Assembly: GCA_003963245.1 (NCBI GenBank)
Contig: RXJX01000020.1
Location: forward strand, 1-64,000
Direction of reading: 5' to 3'
DNA: 64,000 nt
Source: Neisseriaceae bacterium
Lineage (GTDB): Bacteria > Pseudomonadota > Gammaproteobacteria > Burkholderiales > UBA11063
Positions 8,498 to 17,623 of the stretch are shown here, piece by piece; position 1 is the first letter of the stretch; each line of letters opens with the position of its first letter. Below the pieces are notes generated by a model, which was given only the letters and a program-made list of their open reading frames with translations, had not been told where the DNA came from and ran no database searches. The position numbers were made by a program, and so were the translations under genes.

Positions 8498-8971
8498 ATG
8501 CATAAACCCAAGTTGTCCCCACGGCGTATCTCGCGTTCTTTAGCTGTGCAAGGGATTTATTTTTTTCAAACTAATCCTAAATCAGTTAGCGAAATCGAAG
8601 ATTTTCTCCAAAACACAAATGAAGAGATCTATACTCGTGCAAATTATGATTTACTTCATTATTTGTTAGAAATGTCAACTGATAATTTTGAATCAAGTCT
8701 AGCTCTTTATTCTGGATATTCTGATCGTCCGGTTAATGAAATACAAACTACAGAAAAAGCTATTTTAGTAATTGCCTCAATAGAGTTAAAACATAATTTA
8801 GAAGTCCCCGCACCAGTAATTATAAATGAAGCAATTGAGCTTGCAAAACTTTATGGTGGTGAAGATTCATTTAAATTTATTAACGGCCTTGTTGACAAGT
8901 TAGCAATGAATTTACGGCAGTCTGAGATGGAGTATGCGCGTAAAAATCGCCACAAAGCCAACCATGGCTAA
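8498..8971 (+). CDS. nusB: transcription antitermination factor NusB
   Basis: 157 residues, all-helical NusB. The family signature lies near the C-terminus: 'VIINEAIELAKLYGGEDSFKFINGLVDKLA'-type segment (here spanning about residues 106-135), and the N-terminal 'RRISRSLAVQGIYFFQ' matches the RNA-binding Arg-rich start. NusB binds boxA RNA with NusE (S10) in rRNA antitermination. Ribosome site AATAAGGT sits seven bases before the ATG. It is alone here: ribH, which usually precedes nusB, is not present, and the upstream 230 bases carry no gene. Confidence 0.95.
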   Translation: MHKPKLSPRRISRSLAVQGIYFFQTNPKSVSEIEDFLQNTNEEIYTRANYDLLHYLLEMSTDNFESSLALYSGYSDRPVNEIQTTEKAILVIASIELKHNLEVPAPVIINEAIELAKLYGGEDSFKFINGLVDKLAMNLRQSEMEYARKNRHKANHG

Positions 8972-9010
8972 TTAGTTTAACTATGTTTAAATCATAAATT
9001 TATTGATTAT

Positions 9011-9050
9011 CAAATTAAAAATGAGCACATTCGTGCTCATTTTTAATTTG
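9011..9050. terminator. bidirectional terminator
   Basis: 18-bp stem at 9011-9028 pairing with 9033-9050 around a 4-base loop ATTC; core ATGAGCAC / GTGCTCAT with AT tails. It separates nusB from the convergent gene, whose stop codon at 9043-9045 lies within the stem. Confidence 0.9.
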
Positions 9051-9327
9051 ATTTTTTGGTACTATTTTTTTTACTTGTTTTGGCTTTAGTCTTGTGTTTC
9101 TTTTTAGTAGTGTGATGTGATTTTTTTGTTTTATGTGTGGCTTTTTTGCTTGTAGTAGGGCTGTTGGTCGTTCCTGCTGTAGAACCTTTCACCATAATAA
9201 CTTTCGGCTGTTGTTGAGTGGTAGTTGGTTTTGCATCAGTCTTAACACTGCCTTCAGCGCTATCTAAAGCAGGATCGGCAATTGCGATAGAACAACACAC
9301 TGATAGAGCTACTAATAATTTCTTCAT
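9043..9327 (-). CDS. secreted Lys/Thr/His-rich basic protein
   Basis: 94 residues: signal peptide MKKLLVALSVCCSIAIA, a short acidic stretch (DPALDSAEG), then a 50-residue tail made almost only of Lys, Thr, Ser and His, with repeated KKxHKT-like steps (KKATHKTKKSHHTTKKKHK). No folded domain is visible. The tail resembles the basic, disordered tails of histone-like or cell-wall-binding proteins; it could bind lipopolysaccharide, nucleic acid or metal. AAAGGAAAATAT precedes the ATG. The gene is followed by its own terminator. Being low complexity, it could diverge fast, so absence of homologues would not be surprising. Confidence 0.6.
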   Translation of the reverse strand: MKKLLVALSVCCSIAIADPALDSAEGSVKTDAKPTTTQQQPKVIMVKGSTAGTTNSPTTSKKATHKTKKSHHTTKKKHKTKAKTSKKNSTKKSN

Positions 9328-9353
9328 ATATTTTCCTTTTGCTAACGTATAAT

Positions 9354-10571
9354 TTAATTAAATAAATCACAATCTATTTGTTTACTGAGTAAATCTTCTG
9401 CTTCTTCACGCTTACGGATTAGGTGTGCTTGTCCTTGATGGAATAATACTTCAGCTGGACGGCAACGTGAATTAAAGCTGCTACTCATTTCGAAGCCATA
9501 AGCACCTGCATTATGAAATACGAGATAATCTCCTTCGTGAACTTCATTAATTTTGCGATCCCACGCAAAAGTATCTGTTTCACACAAGTTTCCAACAACA
9601 GTATAGATGCGCTCTGTTCCTTCTGGTGCTGAAATATTGCTAATGCGATGATATGAATCATAGAACATTGGGCGAATTAAGTGATTAAAGCCGCTGTTAA
9701 CTCCAATAAACGTGGTAGCTGTAGTTTGTTTAATCACATTAGCTTTGGTAATGAAATAACCTGATTCACTAACCAAAAACTTGCCAGGTTCAAACCAAAT
9801 TTCAAAATGGCGTTTTTCTTCACGTTCAAAAGCTTCGAATGTTTCTTGAACTCTGTTTGCTAGGGTGTGCAAATCAGTTGTATAGTCACCTTCTTGGTAT
9901 GGCACTTTAAATCCACTACCTAAGTCAAGAAAGGTTAAATCTGGAAAATCATGTGCTATATCAAGCAATATTTCCAGACTACGGATAAATACATCAATAT
10001 CCTTAATTTCGCTACCTGTATGCATGTGCAATCCATTGATTACTAACCCTGTGCTTTTTACAACTCGTTGAATATGGCGTAATTGATGAATACTGATTCC
10101 AAATTTACTATCAATATGTCCGGTTGAAATTTTCATGTTACCACCAGCCATAATGTGGGGGTTTATACGGATACATACCGGATAAGTATTACCAAATTTA
10201 TTGCCAAACTGTTCTAATATCGAAATATTATCAATATTAATATGAACACCTAAATTTTTACAAGCTTCAATTTCACTAAAATCGACACAGTTGGGGGTAT
10301 AGATAATTTGCTCAGCAGAAAACCCTGCCATTAGTCCAAGCTTGACCTCATTAATGCTCACGCAATCAAGGTTACTTCCAAGGTTGTGTAAAAATTTTAA
10401 AATATTTATATTACTCAGTGCTTTACATGCGTAAAAAAACTTTGCGTCAACGTTTTGAAATGCATTAGTTAATTTTTTATATTGGCTTTCAATACTATGT
10501 GTGTCATAGACGTATAATGGGCTACCATATTTATCGGCAATTTCAACTAATTGTTGTGGTGTTAAACTCAT
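9354..10571 (-). CDS. lysA: diaminopimelate decarboxylase, Bacteroidota-like form
   Basis: 405 residues; PLP-dependent fold III enzyme making lysine from meso-diaminopimelate. PLP lysine K50 in 'FFYACKALSN'; 'HMHTGSEI' and 'LDLGSGFKVPY' bind cofactor phosphate; 'WFEPGKFLVSESGYF' and 'CETDTFAWDR' form the substrate site. The chain recalls the LysA of Bacteroidota in many places ('CVDFSEIEACKNLGVHINIDN', 'INPHIMAGGN', 'STGHIDSKFGISIHQLRH', 'RPMFYDSYHRISNIS') and not the usual proteobacterial LysA, which has 'GGGLG' there. Start ATG 10571 has AAAAAGGTATATCAG ahead. Single gene. Function is secure; origin by transfer is inference. Confidence 0.93.
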   Translation of the reverse strand: MSLTPQQLVEIADKYGSPLYVYDTHSIESQYKKLTNAFQNVDAKFFYACKALSNINILKFLHNLGSNLDCVSINEVKLGLMAGFSAEQIIYTPNCVDFSEIEACKNLGVHINIDNISILEQFGNKFGNTYPVCIRINPHIMAGGNMKISTGHIDSKFGISIHQLRHIQRVVKSTGLVINGLHMHTGSEIKDIDVFIRSLEILLDIAHDFPDLTFLDLGSGFKVPYQEGDYTTDLHTLANRVQETFEAFEREEKRHFEIWFEPGKFLVSESGYFITKANVIKQTTATTFIGVNSGFNHLIRPMFYDSYHRISNISAPEGTERIYTVVGNLCETDTFAWDRKINEVHEGDYLVFHNAGAYGFEMSSSFNSRCRPAEVLFHQGQAHLIRKREEAEDLLSKQIDCDLFN

Positions 10572-10793
10572 CTGATATACCTTTTTTAAATAGCGAGCGT
10601 TATTTTAGCGAATTTTACCATAAATTTGTTGGTTAGTAGATCGTAGAAAGACATAATATTGCGCTGCACCATACATAATTCCCGAGTAATACGCTAAAAC
10701 ATTTAAAATACCTGCTTGTATTTTTACTTCTTTCGTGTCTAGTTATAGTGGAGAGTATGAATACATAACAAAATTTTATAGGGAATAGCATTA

Positions 10794-12056
10794 ATGGTAA
10801 AAGCAAAAAAATCGCGTTTGAGTTTCTATATCTTTGCTGCACTGGTTTTAGGTGTGATTGTTGGACATTTTGCCCATGTCGGAATTGCTAATCCGGTAGA
10901 AATTAAATCTATCTCTGGTTATCTTGATCTGGTGTCATCCGCATTTTTACGCTTGATTAAGATGATTATTGCTCCACTGGTGTTTACTACTCTTGTAACT
11001 GGCATTGCTAAAATGAATGACAGTAAAACTTTAGGTAGATTATTTCTCAAATCAATGTTTATCTTTGTTGTGGGTGGCTTCTTTTCTTTAGCTTTAGGTA
11101 TGTTGTTGGTTGAATTTTTTCAGCCAGGTAAGGCTTTGCATGATGTATTACTAAACTCTACAACTGCAGATCTTTCTGCCGCAAGTAATAGTGTTTGTAC
11201 AACATGCGGTGCAACATTGAAATCTTTCGTTGAATCAGTGATTCCAGCTTCAGCTATGCAAGGCTTTGTTGAAAATCATATTCTACAAGTAATAGTTTTG
11301 GCTATATTTATTGGTGTAGCTGGTGTATCAATTGGTGAGTCAGTGGCGCCAGTCTTTGAATTTTTTGACATGATGTCTCAACTAATGTTCAAAATAATCG
11401 GTTATATTATGTATATGGCACCGATTGCTGTTTTTGCTGCAATTACTAAATTGGTAATGGGAAGTGGTGTTAGCGTTCTATCTCTGTACTTAGTTTATGC
11501 CTTAGAGTTTTATTTAGGTTTGGCAATAATCTGGATAGTTTTACTTACTATTGGATTTATCGTAATTGGAAAACCACTTTTTGCAATTATTAAGTCTATG
11601 TTGCCGCTATATAGCACTTCATTTGCTGCTTCATCATCAGAAGTTGCGCTACCAGGGATTTTATCTAACTTGGAACGTTTTGGGGTATCCAAAAAAGTAA
11701 GTGGATTTGTTATCCCAATGGGGTATTCATTTAATCTTGAGGCTTCAATGTTAAATTGTACTTTTGCGACGATCTTTATTATTCAATTATACGGCTATCA
11801 TATTAGCTTATCTACTGAAATATTAATGTTATTTATGCTAATGTTGACTTCTAAAGGTATTGCTGGAGTTCCTCGGGTATCTCTAGTTGTGGTTGCCGCA
11901 ACTTTAACTGCGTTTGGTTATCCTGAAGTCGGTGTTTTGATCTTATTACCCATTGATAGCTTTATGGATATGGGGCGCAGTGCGACCAACGCATTTGCGA
12001 ATACTATGTCAGCGCTTTTTGTTGATAAATGGGAAAAAAAGCATAATCATTCATAA
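10794..12056 (+). CDS. dicarboxylate/amino-acid:cation symporter (DAACS family)
   Basis: 420 residues with the eight-helix, two-hairpin layout of the glutamate/dicarboxylate transporter family (GltP, DctA). The re-entrant hairpin reads 'SSSEVALPGILSNLERFG', helix 7 'VIPMGYSFNLEASMLN' stands for the usual NMDGT-type sodium/substrate motif, and helix 8 has 'DMGRSATNAFANTMSALF' with the Arg and Asn that contact substrate. The helix-7 motif is unusual: 'NLEASML' instead of 'NLDGT'. Inner-membrane uptake of glutamate, aspartate or C4-dicarboxylates is likely but cannot be narrowed. ATAGGGAATAGCATTA precedes the ATG. Monocistronic with its own terminator. Confidence 0.9.
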   Translation: MVKAKKSRLSFYIFAALVLGVIVGHFAHVGIANPVEIKSISGYLDLVSSAFLRLIKMIIAPLVFTTLVTGIAKMNDSKTLGRLFLKSMFIFVVGGFFSLALGMLLVEFFQPGKALHDVLLNSTTADLSAASNSVCTTCGATLKSFVESVIPASAMQGFVENHILQVIVLAIFIGVAGVSIGESVAPVFEFFDMMSQLMFKIIGYIMYMAPIAVFAAITKLVMGSGVSVLSLYLVYALEFYLGLAIIWIVLLTIGFIVIGKPLFAIIKSMLPLYSTSFAASSSEVALPGILSNLERFGVSKKVSGFVIPMGYSFNLEASMLNCTFATIFIIQLYGYHISLSTEILMLFMLMLTSKGIAGVPRVSLVVVAATLTAFGYPEVGVLILLPIDSFMDMGRSATNAFANTMSALFVDKWEKKHNHS

Positions 12057-12076
12057 TCTCATACCTTGATTTTAAG

Positions 12077-12110
12077 AGCAGATGAATTCTATCATTCATC
12101 TGCTTTTTTA
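12077..12110 (+). terminator. rho-independent terminator after the symporter gene
   Basis: 11-bp perfect stem AGCAGATGAAT / ATTCATCTGCT, loop TCTATC, then six Ts. Confidence 0.9.
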
Positions 12111-12204
12111 TGGTCGCTTATTTGGATAACAATATCTTTAGGCTGGTTTTATATTATAATAGCGGTTTGTTAATTTAATAATTTTAATCTATAAGAGGTA
12201 GTTT

Positions 12205-12549
12205 ATGTCTTTAATTCCTAATGCGTTTGCTGATGGTGCTGCGGCTGCGGCGAGCACTGGTCCAATGAGTAGTGTAATGTCGTTTTTACCGATGGTGGTG
12301 ATTTTTGCTTTGTTTTGGTTATTGTTAATTCGTCCACAACAAAAAAAAATGAAATTACATAATCAAATGTTGGCTGCACTAGAAAAAGGTTCTGAAGTCG
12401 TTACTAATGGTGGAATGATTGGTACGATTACTGATTTAGACGATAGATTCATTAAGCTACGTATTGCTGATGGTGTTGTAGTTAAGTTTCAACGTAGTGC
12501 TATTGCAGGTAAAGTTGATAGCAATGTAGTTTCTGCTGCGAATAAATAA
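12205..12549 (+). CDS. yajC: Sec translocon accessory subunit YajC
   Basis: 114 residues: one membrane helix (about 22-44, ending 'LLLIRPQQKKMKLH') and a small C-terminal domain with 'GSEVVTNGGMIGTITDLDD', the family hallmark. YajC associates with SecD-SecF in the inner membrane and supports preprotein export. AGAGGTAGTTT precedes the ATG. It leads a yajC-secD-secF operon, with secD beginning about 30 bases downstream. tgt and queA, which usually precede yajC, are absent here. Confidence 0.95.
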   Translation: MSLIPNAFADGAAAAASTGPMSSVMSFLPMVVIFALFWLLLIRPQQKKMKLHNQMLAALEKGSEVVTNGGMIGTITDLDDRFIKLRIADGVVVKFQRSAIAGKVDSNVVSAANK

Positions 12550-12580
12550 TAATTAATTCTGTGTTTTATGGGTGATACAA

Positions 12581-14392
12581 ATGAGTAAATTTCCGTTGTG
12601 GAAATATTTCATTATTTTATGTGCGGTAGTGGCTGGGTTTTTATATACTTTGCCTAATTTTTATGGTGAGGTACCTGCGGTGCAGATATCAGGCAGTCGT
12701 TCGGCTGTCGTAGTGGGACCTGATACTATAGCACAAGTTAATGCCAGTCTTAAAGCTGATAATATCCAATCAATTGGAGAAGTTTTTGATGGCAAAACGC
12801 TGAAATTTAAATTTTCCACAACAGATACTCAGTTGAAAGCTCGAGATACAATTCAACAAGCATTAGGCGATAACTATATCGTTGCATTAAATCTAATTCC
12901 AGCATCTCCGGATTGGATGAGTTCAATTAATGCTAATCCAATGTTCTTAGGTCTTGATTTGCGTGGTGGCGTGCATTTTCTGCTTGAAGTTGATATGGAT
13001 GCTGCAGTTAAAAAGACTCTAGATAAATATGTCGGCGAGGTTAGACGCGATTTAAGTAACAATCAAATCCGTTATGGTTCGGTAGCAGTAATTGATGGTG
13101 CTGTTCTAATTCAGCTACGTGATGAAGCTACGGCAGATCAGGTTGTTAGTCAGTTAAGAAAAGATTTGCCAAAATTACAACCAGCTCTTGATGGTAGTAA
13201 TGTAAAAATAACAGTTTCTGCTGATGAAATTCAGGCAATCAAAGAGGCTGCAGTTAAGCAAAATATTTTAACTTTACATAATCGTGTGAATGAATTAGGG
13301 GTTGCAGAACCAATTATTCAACAACAAGGACCTGATCGGATTGTAGTTGAGTTACCCGGTGTACAAGATACCGCGCGTGCCAAAGATATCCTTGGGCGTA
13401 CCGCTAGCTTAGAGGTGCGGATGGTTGATGATGATCGCAATGCACTTAATCAGGCATTAAATGGTAATGTTCCGTTTGGGGAACAGTTGCTTGATGAAGT
13501 CAATGCAGATGGTAGCAATACTAAAATTTTGATTAAAAATGATGTTGAGTTAACTGGTGATAATATTAACGATGCACAACCAGGATTTGACGAGAATGGT
13601 TCACCTTCAGTTAATATCGGTCTAGATAGTGTAGGTGCTTCGATATTTAAACAAGTGACAACCAATAATATTGGTAAACGGATGGCAATGGTTTTGGTTG
13701 ATCATGGTAAGAGTCAAGTAGTAACCGCACCAGTTATTCGGGCAGCTATTGGCGGTGGTCAAGTACAAATTTCTGGAGCGATGAGCGTTCAAGATGCTAA
13801 TGACGTTGCTTTGTTATTACGCTCAGGATCATTAGCTGCGCCGATGAATATTATTGAAGAACGTACAGTTGGACCATCTTTAGGACAGGAAAATATTGAT
13901 AAAGGTTTCCATTCAGTGTTATGGGGATTCTTGGCAATATCAATTTTTATGTGCGTTTACTACTTAGCGTTTGGGGTGGTGTCAGTAGTTTCACTCGGTG
14001 TAAATTTATTGTTGTTGATTGCATTGTTGTCAATGTTACAAGCGACACTAACTTTGCCGGGTATTGCGGCGATTGCGCTAGCTCTGGGTATGGCGATTGA
14101 CTCTAATGTATTGATTAACGAGCGGATTCGTGAAGAGCTACGTGCTGGGCTAAAACCTCATGCTGCAATTGAAGCTGGTTATGGTCACGCTTGGGCAACA
14201 ATTCTCGATTCAAATGTTACCACTTTGATTGCTGGTTTAGCTCTATTAGCTTTTGGTTCAGGTCCGGTTAAAGGATTTGCAGTAGTACATTGTTTGGGGA
14301 TTCTAACCTCAATGTTTAGTGCGGTACTAGTTTCTCGTGGCATTGCCGGTTTCTTATATGCAAACCGTCGTATCAAAAAATTATATATTTAA
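12581..14392 (+). CDS. secD: protein translocase subunit SecD
   Basis: 603 residues. I place the start at ATG 12581, served by GGGTGAT seven bases upstream, and not at the GTG nine bases earlier. N-terminal helix (about 5-22), large periplasmic P1 domain with the conserved 'LGLDLRGGVHFLLEVD' near 125, 'VVELPGVQDTARAKDILGRTA' near 260, then five membrane helices at the C-terminus with 'GMAIDSNVLINERIREEL', the family motif carrying the proton-path Asp. SecDF pulls exported chains on the periplasmic side using proton motive force (family knowledge). Confidence 0.97.
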   Translation: MSKFPLWKYFIILCAVVAGFLYTLPNFYGEVPAVQISGSRSAVVVGPDTIAQVNASLKADNIQSIGEVFDGKTLKFKFSTTDTQLKARDTIQQALGDNYIVALNLIPASPDWMSSINANPMFLGLDLRGGVHFLLEVDMDAAVKKTLDKYVGEVRRDLSNNQIRYGSVAVIDGAVLIQLRDEATADQVVSQLRKDLPKLQPALDGSNVKITVSADEIQAIKEAAVKQNILTLHNRVNELGVAEPIIQQQGPDRIVVELPGVQDTARAKDILGRTASLEVRMVDDDRNALNQALNGNVPFGEQLLDEVNADGSNTKILIKNDVELTGDNINDAQPGFDENGSPSVNIGLDSVGASIFKQVTTNNIGKRMAMVLVDHGKSQVVTAPVIRAAIGGGQVQISGAMSVQDANDVALLLRSGSLAAPMNIIEERTVGPSLGQENIDKGFHSVLWGFLAISIFMCVYYLAFGVVSVVSLGVNLLLLIALLSMLQATLTLPGIAAIALALGMAIDSNVLINERIREELRAGLKPHAAIEAGYGHAWATILDSNVTTLIAGLALLAFGSGPVKGFAVVHCLGILTSMFSAVLVSRGIAGFLYANRRIKKLYI

Positions 14393-14413
14393 GTCACGAA
14401 GAGGAATATTAAC

Positions 14414-15343
14414 ATGGAATTTTTTAAAATTAAAAAAGATATACCGTTTATGAGTTATGGGAAATTAACCACTTCCATTTCTCTAATAACGTTTATTCTA
14501 TCAGTGTTTTTTCTGTTCACCCGTGGCTTAAATTTATCGGTTGAGTTTACTGGCGGTACACTGATGGAAGTTCAATATTCACAGGCGGCAAATGTAGATC
14601 AGATCCGTGGTGAATTGGATAAAATGGGCTTAGACCAAGCAACAGTACAAATTTATGGTAGTGCTAAGAATGTAATGCTTCGTTTACCAAATAAACAAAA
14701 TACTAATTCCGCTACCTTATCAAACAGTGTATTCAATACACTAAAAGTTGGTTCACCAGATGTGCAAATCAAGAGTGTAGAGTATATCGGTCCACAAGTT
14801 GGTCGTGATTTGGTTAATAATGGTCTTATGGCAATAGCTTTTGTCTGTATTGGTATCATGATCTATCTTGCGCTTCGTTTTGAGTGGCGTTTTGCGGTAT
14901 CGGCAATTTTGGCAAATATGCATGACGTGGTGATTATTCTTGGTTGTTTTGCTGCGTTTCAGTGGGAGTTTTCATTAACGGTGTTGGCGGCAATCTTGGC
15001 TGTGTTAGGTTATTCAGTAAATGAATCCGTGGTAGTTTTTGACCGGATTCGTGAGAATTTCCGTACTATTCGTGGTGGAACAGTGCCACAAATTATTAAT
15101 AACGCGATTACTGCAACTATGAGTCGGACAATTATTACGCATGGTTGTACGGAAATGATGGTATTGTCAATGTTGTTTTTTGGTGGTCCAAGCTTACATT
15201 ACTTTGCACTGGCACTAACTATTGGGATTTTATTCGGAATATACTCATCAGTATTGGTTGCTTCGCCAATAGTGATGTGGCTTGGTGTTTCCCGTGAAAA
15301 TTTGGTAAAACAACCTAAACGTAAGGAAGAAGCCGTCGTTTAA
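14414..15343 (+). CDS. secF: protein translocase subunit SecF
   Basis: 309 residues with six membrane helices. The signature segments are 'NLSVEFTGGTLMEVQYSQ' after helix 1, 'VEYIGPQVGRDLVNNGLMA' before helix 2, and 'LGYSVNESVVVFDRIREN' in helix 4, the SecF counterpart of the SecD proton-path motif. 'GAGGAATATTAAC' supplies the ribosome site. It lies 21 bases after secD and completes the yajC-secD-secF operon; the metallo-hydrolase gene starts 18 bases later and is likely cotranscribed. Confidence 0.97.
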   Translation: MEFFKIKKDIPFMSYGKLTTSISLITFILSVFFLFTRGLNLSVEFTGGTLMEVQYSQAANVDQIRGELDKMGLDQATVQIYGSAKNVMLRLPNKQNTNSATLSNSVFNTLKVGSPDVQIKSVEYIGPQVGRDLVNNGLMAIAFVCIGIMIYLALRFEWRFAVSAILANMHDVVIILGCFAAFQWEFSLTVLAAILAVLGYSVNESVVVFDRIRENFRTIRGGTVPQIINNAITATMSRTIITHGCTEMMVLSMLFFGGPSLHYFALALTIGILFGIYSSVLVASPIVMWLGVSRENLVKQPKRKEEAVV

Positions 15344-15361
15344 TAATATTATAGGTTCTTT

Positions 15362-16120
15362 ATGAAACTCACATTTCTAGGTGTATCTTCTGCATTATCT
15401 GTAGGGTATAAAAACTTTCATTCAAATATGCTGGTTGAAAGTGCTGACACTGACCAGAAATTATTGATTGATTGCGGTGGAGATGTGAGACATTCTTTAT
15501 ATGAGCTGGGCTTCAGTGCTGCCGATATTGATGCAGTATATATCAGCCACCTACATGCGGATCATGTTGGAGGTCTTGAGTGGCTAGCTTTTTCAAAATT
15601 TTTTGTTGAGCAAAATAAATTACCGCTTTATATTAGCACGGATCAAAAACAGGCATTGTGGGATCATGTTCTTTCAGGCGGTATGTCTACGCTTGAAGAA
15701 TCAAATTCAACTTTAGAGACATTTTTTAAGTTAAGATCTACTGAAAGTAATAAATTTATCTGGAGTGGTAGAGATTTTGAGTTAATAAAAGTTCCGCATA
15801 GCTATAGCAATCATGAGCTATTACCAAGTTATGGTTTATTTGTATCAGGTAGTAAATTGAACATATTTATAACAACTGATACTAGGTTTGCGCCTGATGT
15901 CTTAAATGAGGCGTATGAACGAGCCGACATTATTTTTCATGATTGTGAAACTTCAAGTCATTTTAGTAAGCAACATGCTCATTATACTCAGTTGGTAACA
16001 CTTCCTTTCCATATAAAACAAAAAATGTGGCTTTACGATTACAATGATGTATCTTTACCTGATGCTGTTTCTGATGGTTTCAAAGGTTTTGTTACACGCG
16101 GTCAAGTATTTGACTTTTAA
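15362..16120 (+). CDS. metallo-beta-lactamase-fold hydrolase
   Basis: 252 residues. Metal site: 'SHLHADHVGG' (HxHxDH, about residues 61-67), His in 'VPHSYSNH' near 150, Asp in 'ITTDTRF' near 173 and 'FHDCETSSHF' near 195, in the order seen in RNase Z, class II cyclic-nucleotide phosphodiesterases and related enzymes. It lacks the long exosite arm of RNase Z. Eleven bases later comes a membrane adenylate cyclase, so an attractive but untested idea is that this protein degrades cyclic nucleotide or a related phosphodiester. Cytoplasmic; no signal peptide. Confidence 0.8.
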   Translation: MKLTFLGVSSALSVGYKNFHSNMLVESADTDQKLLIDCGGDVRHSLYELGFSAADIDAVYISHLHADHVGGLEWLAFSKFFVEQNKLPLYISTDQKQALWDHVLSGGMSTLEESNSTLETFFKLRSTESNKFIWSGRDFELIKVPHSYSNHELLPSYGLFVSGSKLNIFITTDTRFAPDVLNEAYERADIIFHDCETSSHFSKQHAHYTQLVTLPFHIKQKMWLYDYNDVSLPDAVSDGFKGFVTRGQVFDF

Positions 16121-16130
16121 AAAAGATATT

Positions 16131-17591
16131 ATGAAGTATAGAACCAAGCTTTATTTAGCAATAATCATTACCGCGATTATTAGTACATTACTTTGTTTGG
16201 GAATAAGTTATTTTCAAGTTCGCAAAATAATTACCAACGAGTTACGTACTAATGTGATGTCAATTGCGGCGGGGACTGCCTCGTTAATTAATAAAGATGA
16301 TTTAATTTCAATTCAAAAGACGCGTAGCAACGATACGATTGCCTATACTCAAATTCAACAGCAATTACGTACTGTCCGCGATGATAATCGGCGAGAAGAT
16401 ATTTTTGTTAAATATGTCTATATTATTGCCCCAAGAGAAAATGCTTTGGGGGAGTACGAATATTTAGTTGATGCAGAAGATAAAAATAGCCGTGATTATT
16501 CTCCAATCGGGGAATCTGCAGATGAGGCTGATTCTGCAAAATTAGCGACTAATTACCGCCGTATTTATGCGCCGGATAATTTCATAACCGATCAATGGGG
16601 AACATGGATGACAGCTTATGCCCCAATTTACGATAAAGATGGAAAATATATTGCATCGATTGGCGTGAATCTTTATGCCGATCGTGTAATTGCAAAAATT
16701 CATAAGTTGTTAGTTTATGGTGTAGGGACCTTTGGTTTAACTTTGGTTCTGATGTTGTTTTGGGGTTGGTTTCTCTCTAAGCGCCAAGCTGCTTCTTTAG
16801 AAGGGCTGCATGCCGGAGTTAAAGCAATAGGTGGTGGCAATCTAGCTCAGCGGATAAGTTTAAATACCCAAGATGAGTTTGCTGAGCTTGCTAGCGAAAT
16901 TAATACGATGGCAGAAGGTTTGCAACAGCGCGAAAGATTACAGCTTAATTTTGCGCGTTATGTCTCTAAGCACGTAATGGATTCGATTTTACAAAGTGGC
17001 AGTCAATTATCTCTAACTGGTGAACGCCGTAAAATTACATTATTATTTTCTGATATTCGCAATTTTACTAAAATGTCAGAAAAATATCCGCCAGAAAAAG
17101 TAGTTAAGTACTTGAATGAATATTTCTCTGTAATGGTTGAAATTATTTTTAAAAATAATGGTGTGCTTGATAAATTTATTGGTGATGGTATTATGGTTGA
17201 ATTTGGCGTGCCACTTGAAGATAAAGAACAGGAGCTAAACGCGATAAAAACTGCAGTTGAAATGATTCACGCTGTTAAGGATTTATGTGCCAAATGGAAA
17301 AGTGAAGCTAAAAATGTTCCTAATATTGAAATTGGGGTTGGTATTCATACAGGCATGGCGGTAATTGGTAATATCGGCTCAGAGAAACGTTTTGAATATA
17401 CGGCTATTGGTGATACGGTAAATTCTGCATCGCGAATCGAACAACTAACCAAAGAGCTTAAAACTCCAATATTATTCAGTGAATCGACAGCACAAGCTCT
17501 TGAAGGTAAGATAAAAATTAAAAGTATGGGTGCACAAGTAATTAGAGGTAAAGCAGAACCCATTAATATTTATACTATTGACGAAACTTAA
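16131..17591 (+). CDS. membrane-bound class III adenylate cyclase with sensor and HAMP domains
   Basis: 487 residues from ATG 16131; an upstream in-frame ATG at 16044 would overlap the previous gene and disrupt the N-terminal helix. Order: helix (about 6-25), periplasmic Cache-like sensor (30-190, with 'WGTWMTAYAPIYDKDGKYIA'), helix (195-215), HAMP (217-265), cyclase domain (296-487). Metal-binding Asp308 is in 'LLFSDIRNFTK' and the second Asp in 'DKFIGDGIMVEFG', where the Lys favours ATP over GTP; 'AIGDTVNSASRIE' has the transition-state Asn and Arg. All catalytic residues are present, so it should make cAMP in response to an external signal. The ligand is unknown. Confidence 0.9.
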   Translation: MKYRTKLYLAIIITAIISTLLCLGISYFQVRKIITNELRTNVMSIAAGTASLINKDDLISIQKTRSNDTIAYTQIQQQLRTVRDDNRREDIFVKYVYIIAPRENALGEYEYLVDAEDKNSRDYSPIGESADEADSAKLATNYRRIYAPDNFITDQWGTWMTAYAPIYDKDGKYIASIGVNLYADRVIAKIHKLLVYGVGTFGLTLVLMLFWGWFLSKRQAASLEGLHAGVKAIGGGNLAQRISLNTQDEFAELASEINTMAEGLQQRERLQLNFARYVSKHVMDSILQSGSQLSLTGERRKITLLFSDIRNFTKMSEKYPPEKVVKYLNEYFSVMVEIIFKNNGVLDKFIGDGIMVEFGVPLEDKEQELNAIKTAVEMIHAVKDLCAKWKSEAKNVPNIEIGVGIHTGMAVIGNIGSEKRFEYTAIGDTVNSASRIEQLTKELKTPILFSESTAQALEGKIKIKSMGAQVIRGKAEPINIYTIDET

Positions 17592-17623
17592 AAATTAATG
17601 AATTTTAGATAAGGTAATTTAAC

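Noticed and set aside
16044..16130. Upstream start for the adenylate cyclase
   Set aside because: It would overlap the hydrolase gene by 77 bases and place hydrophilic residues before the first membrane helix; ATG 16131 gives a normal N-terminus.
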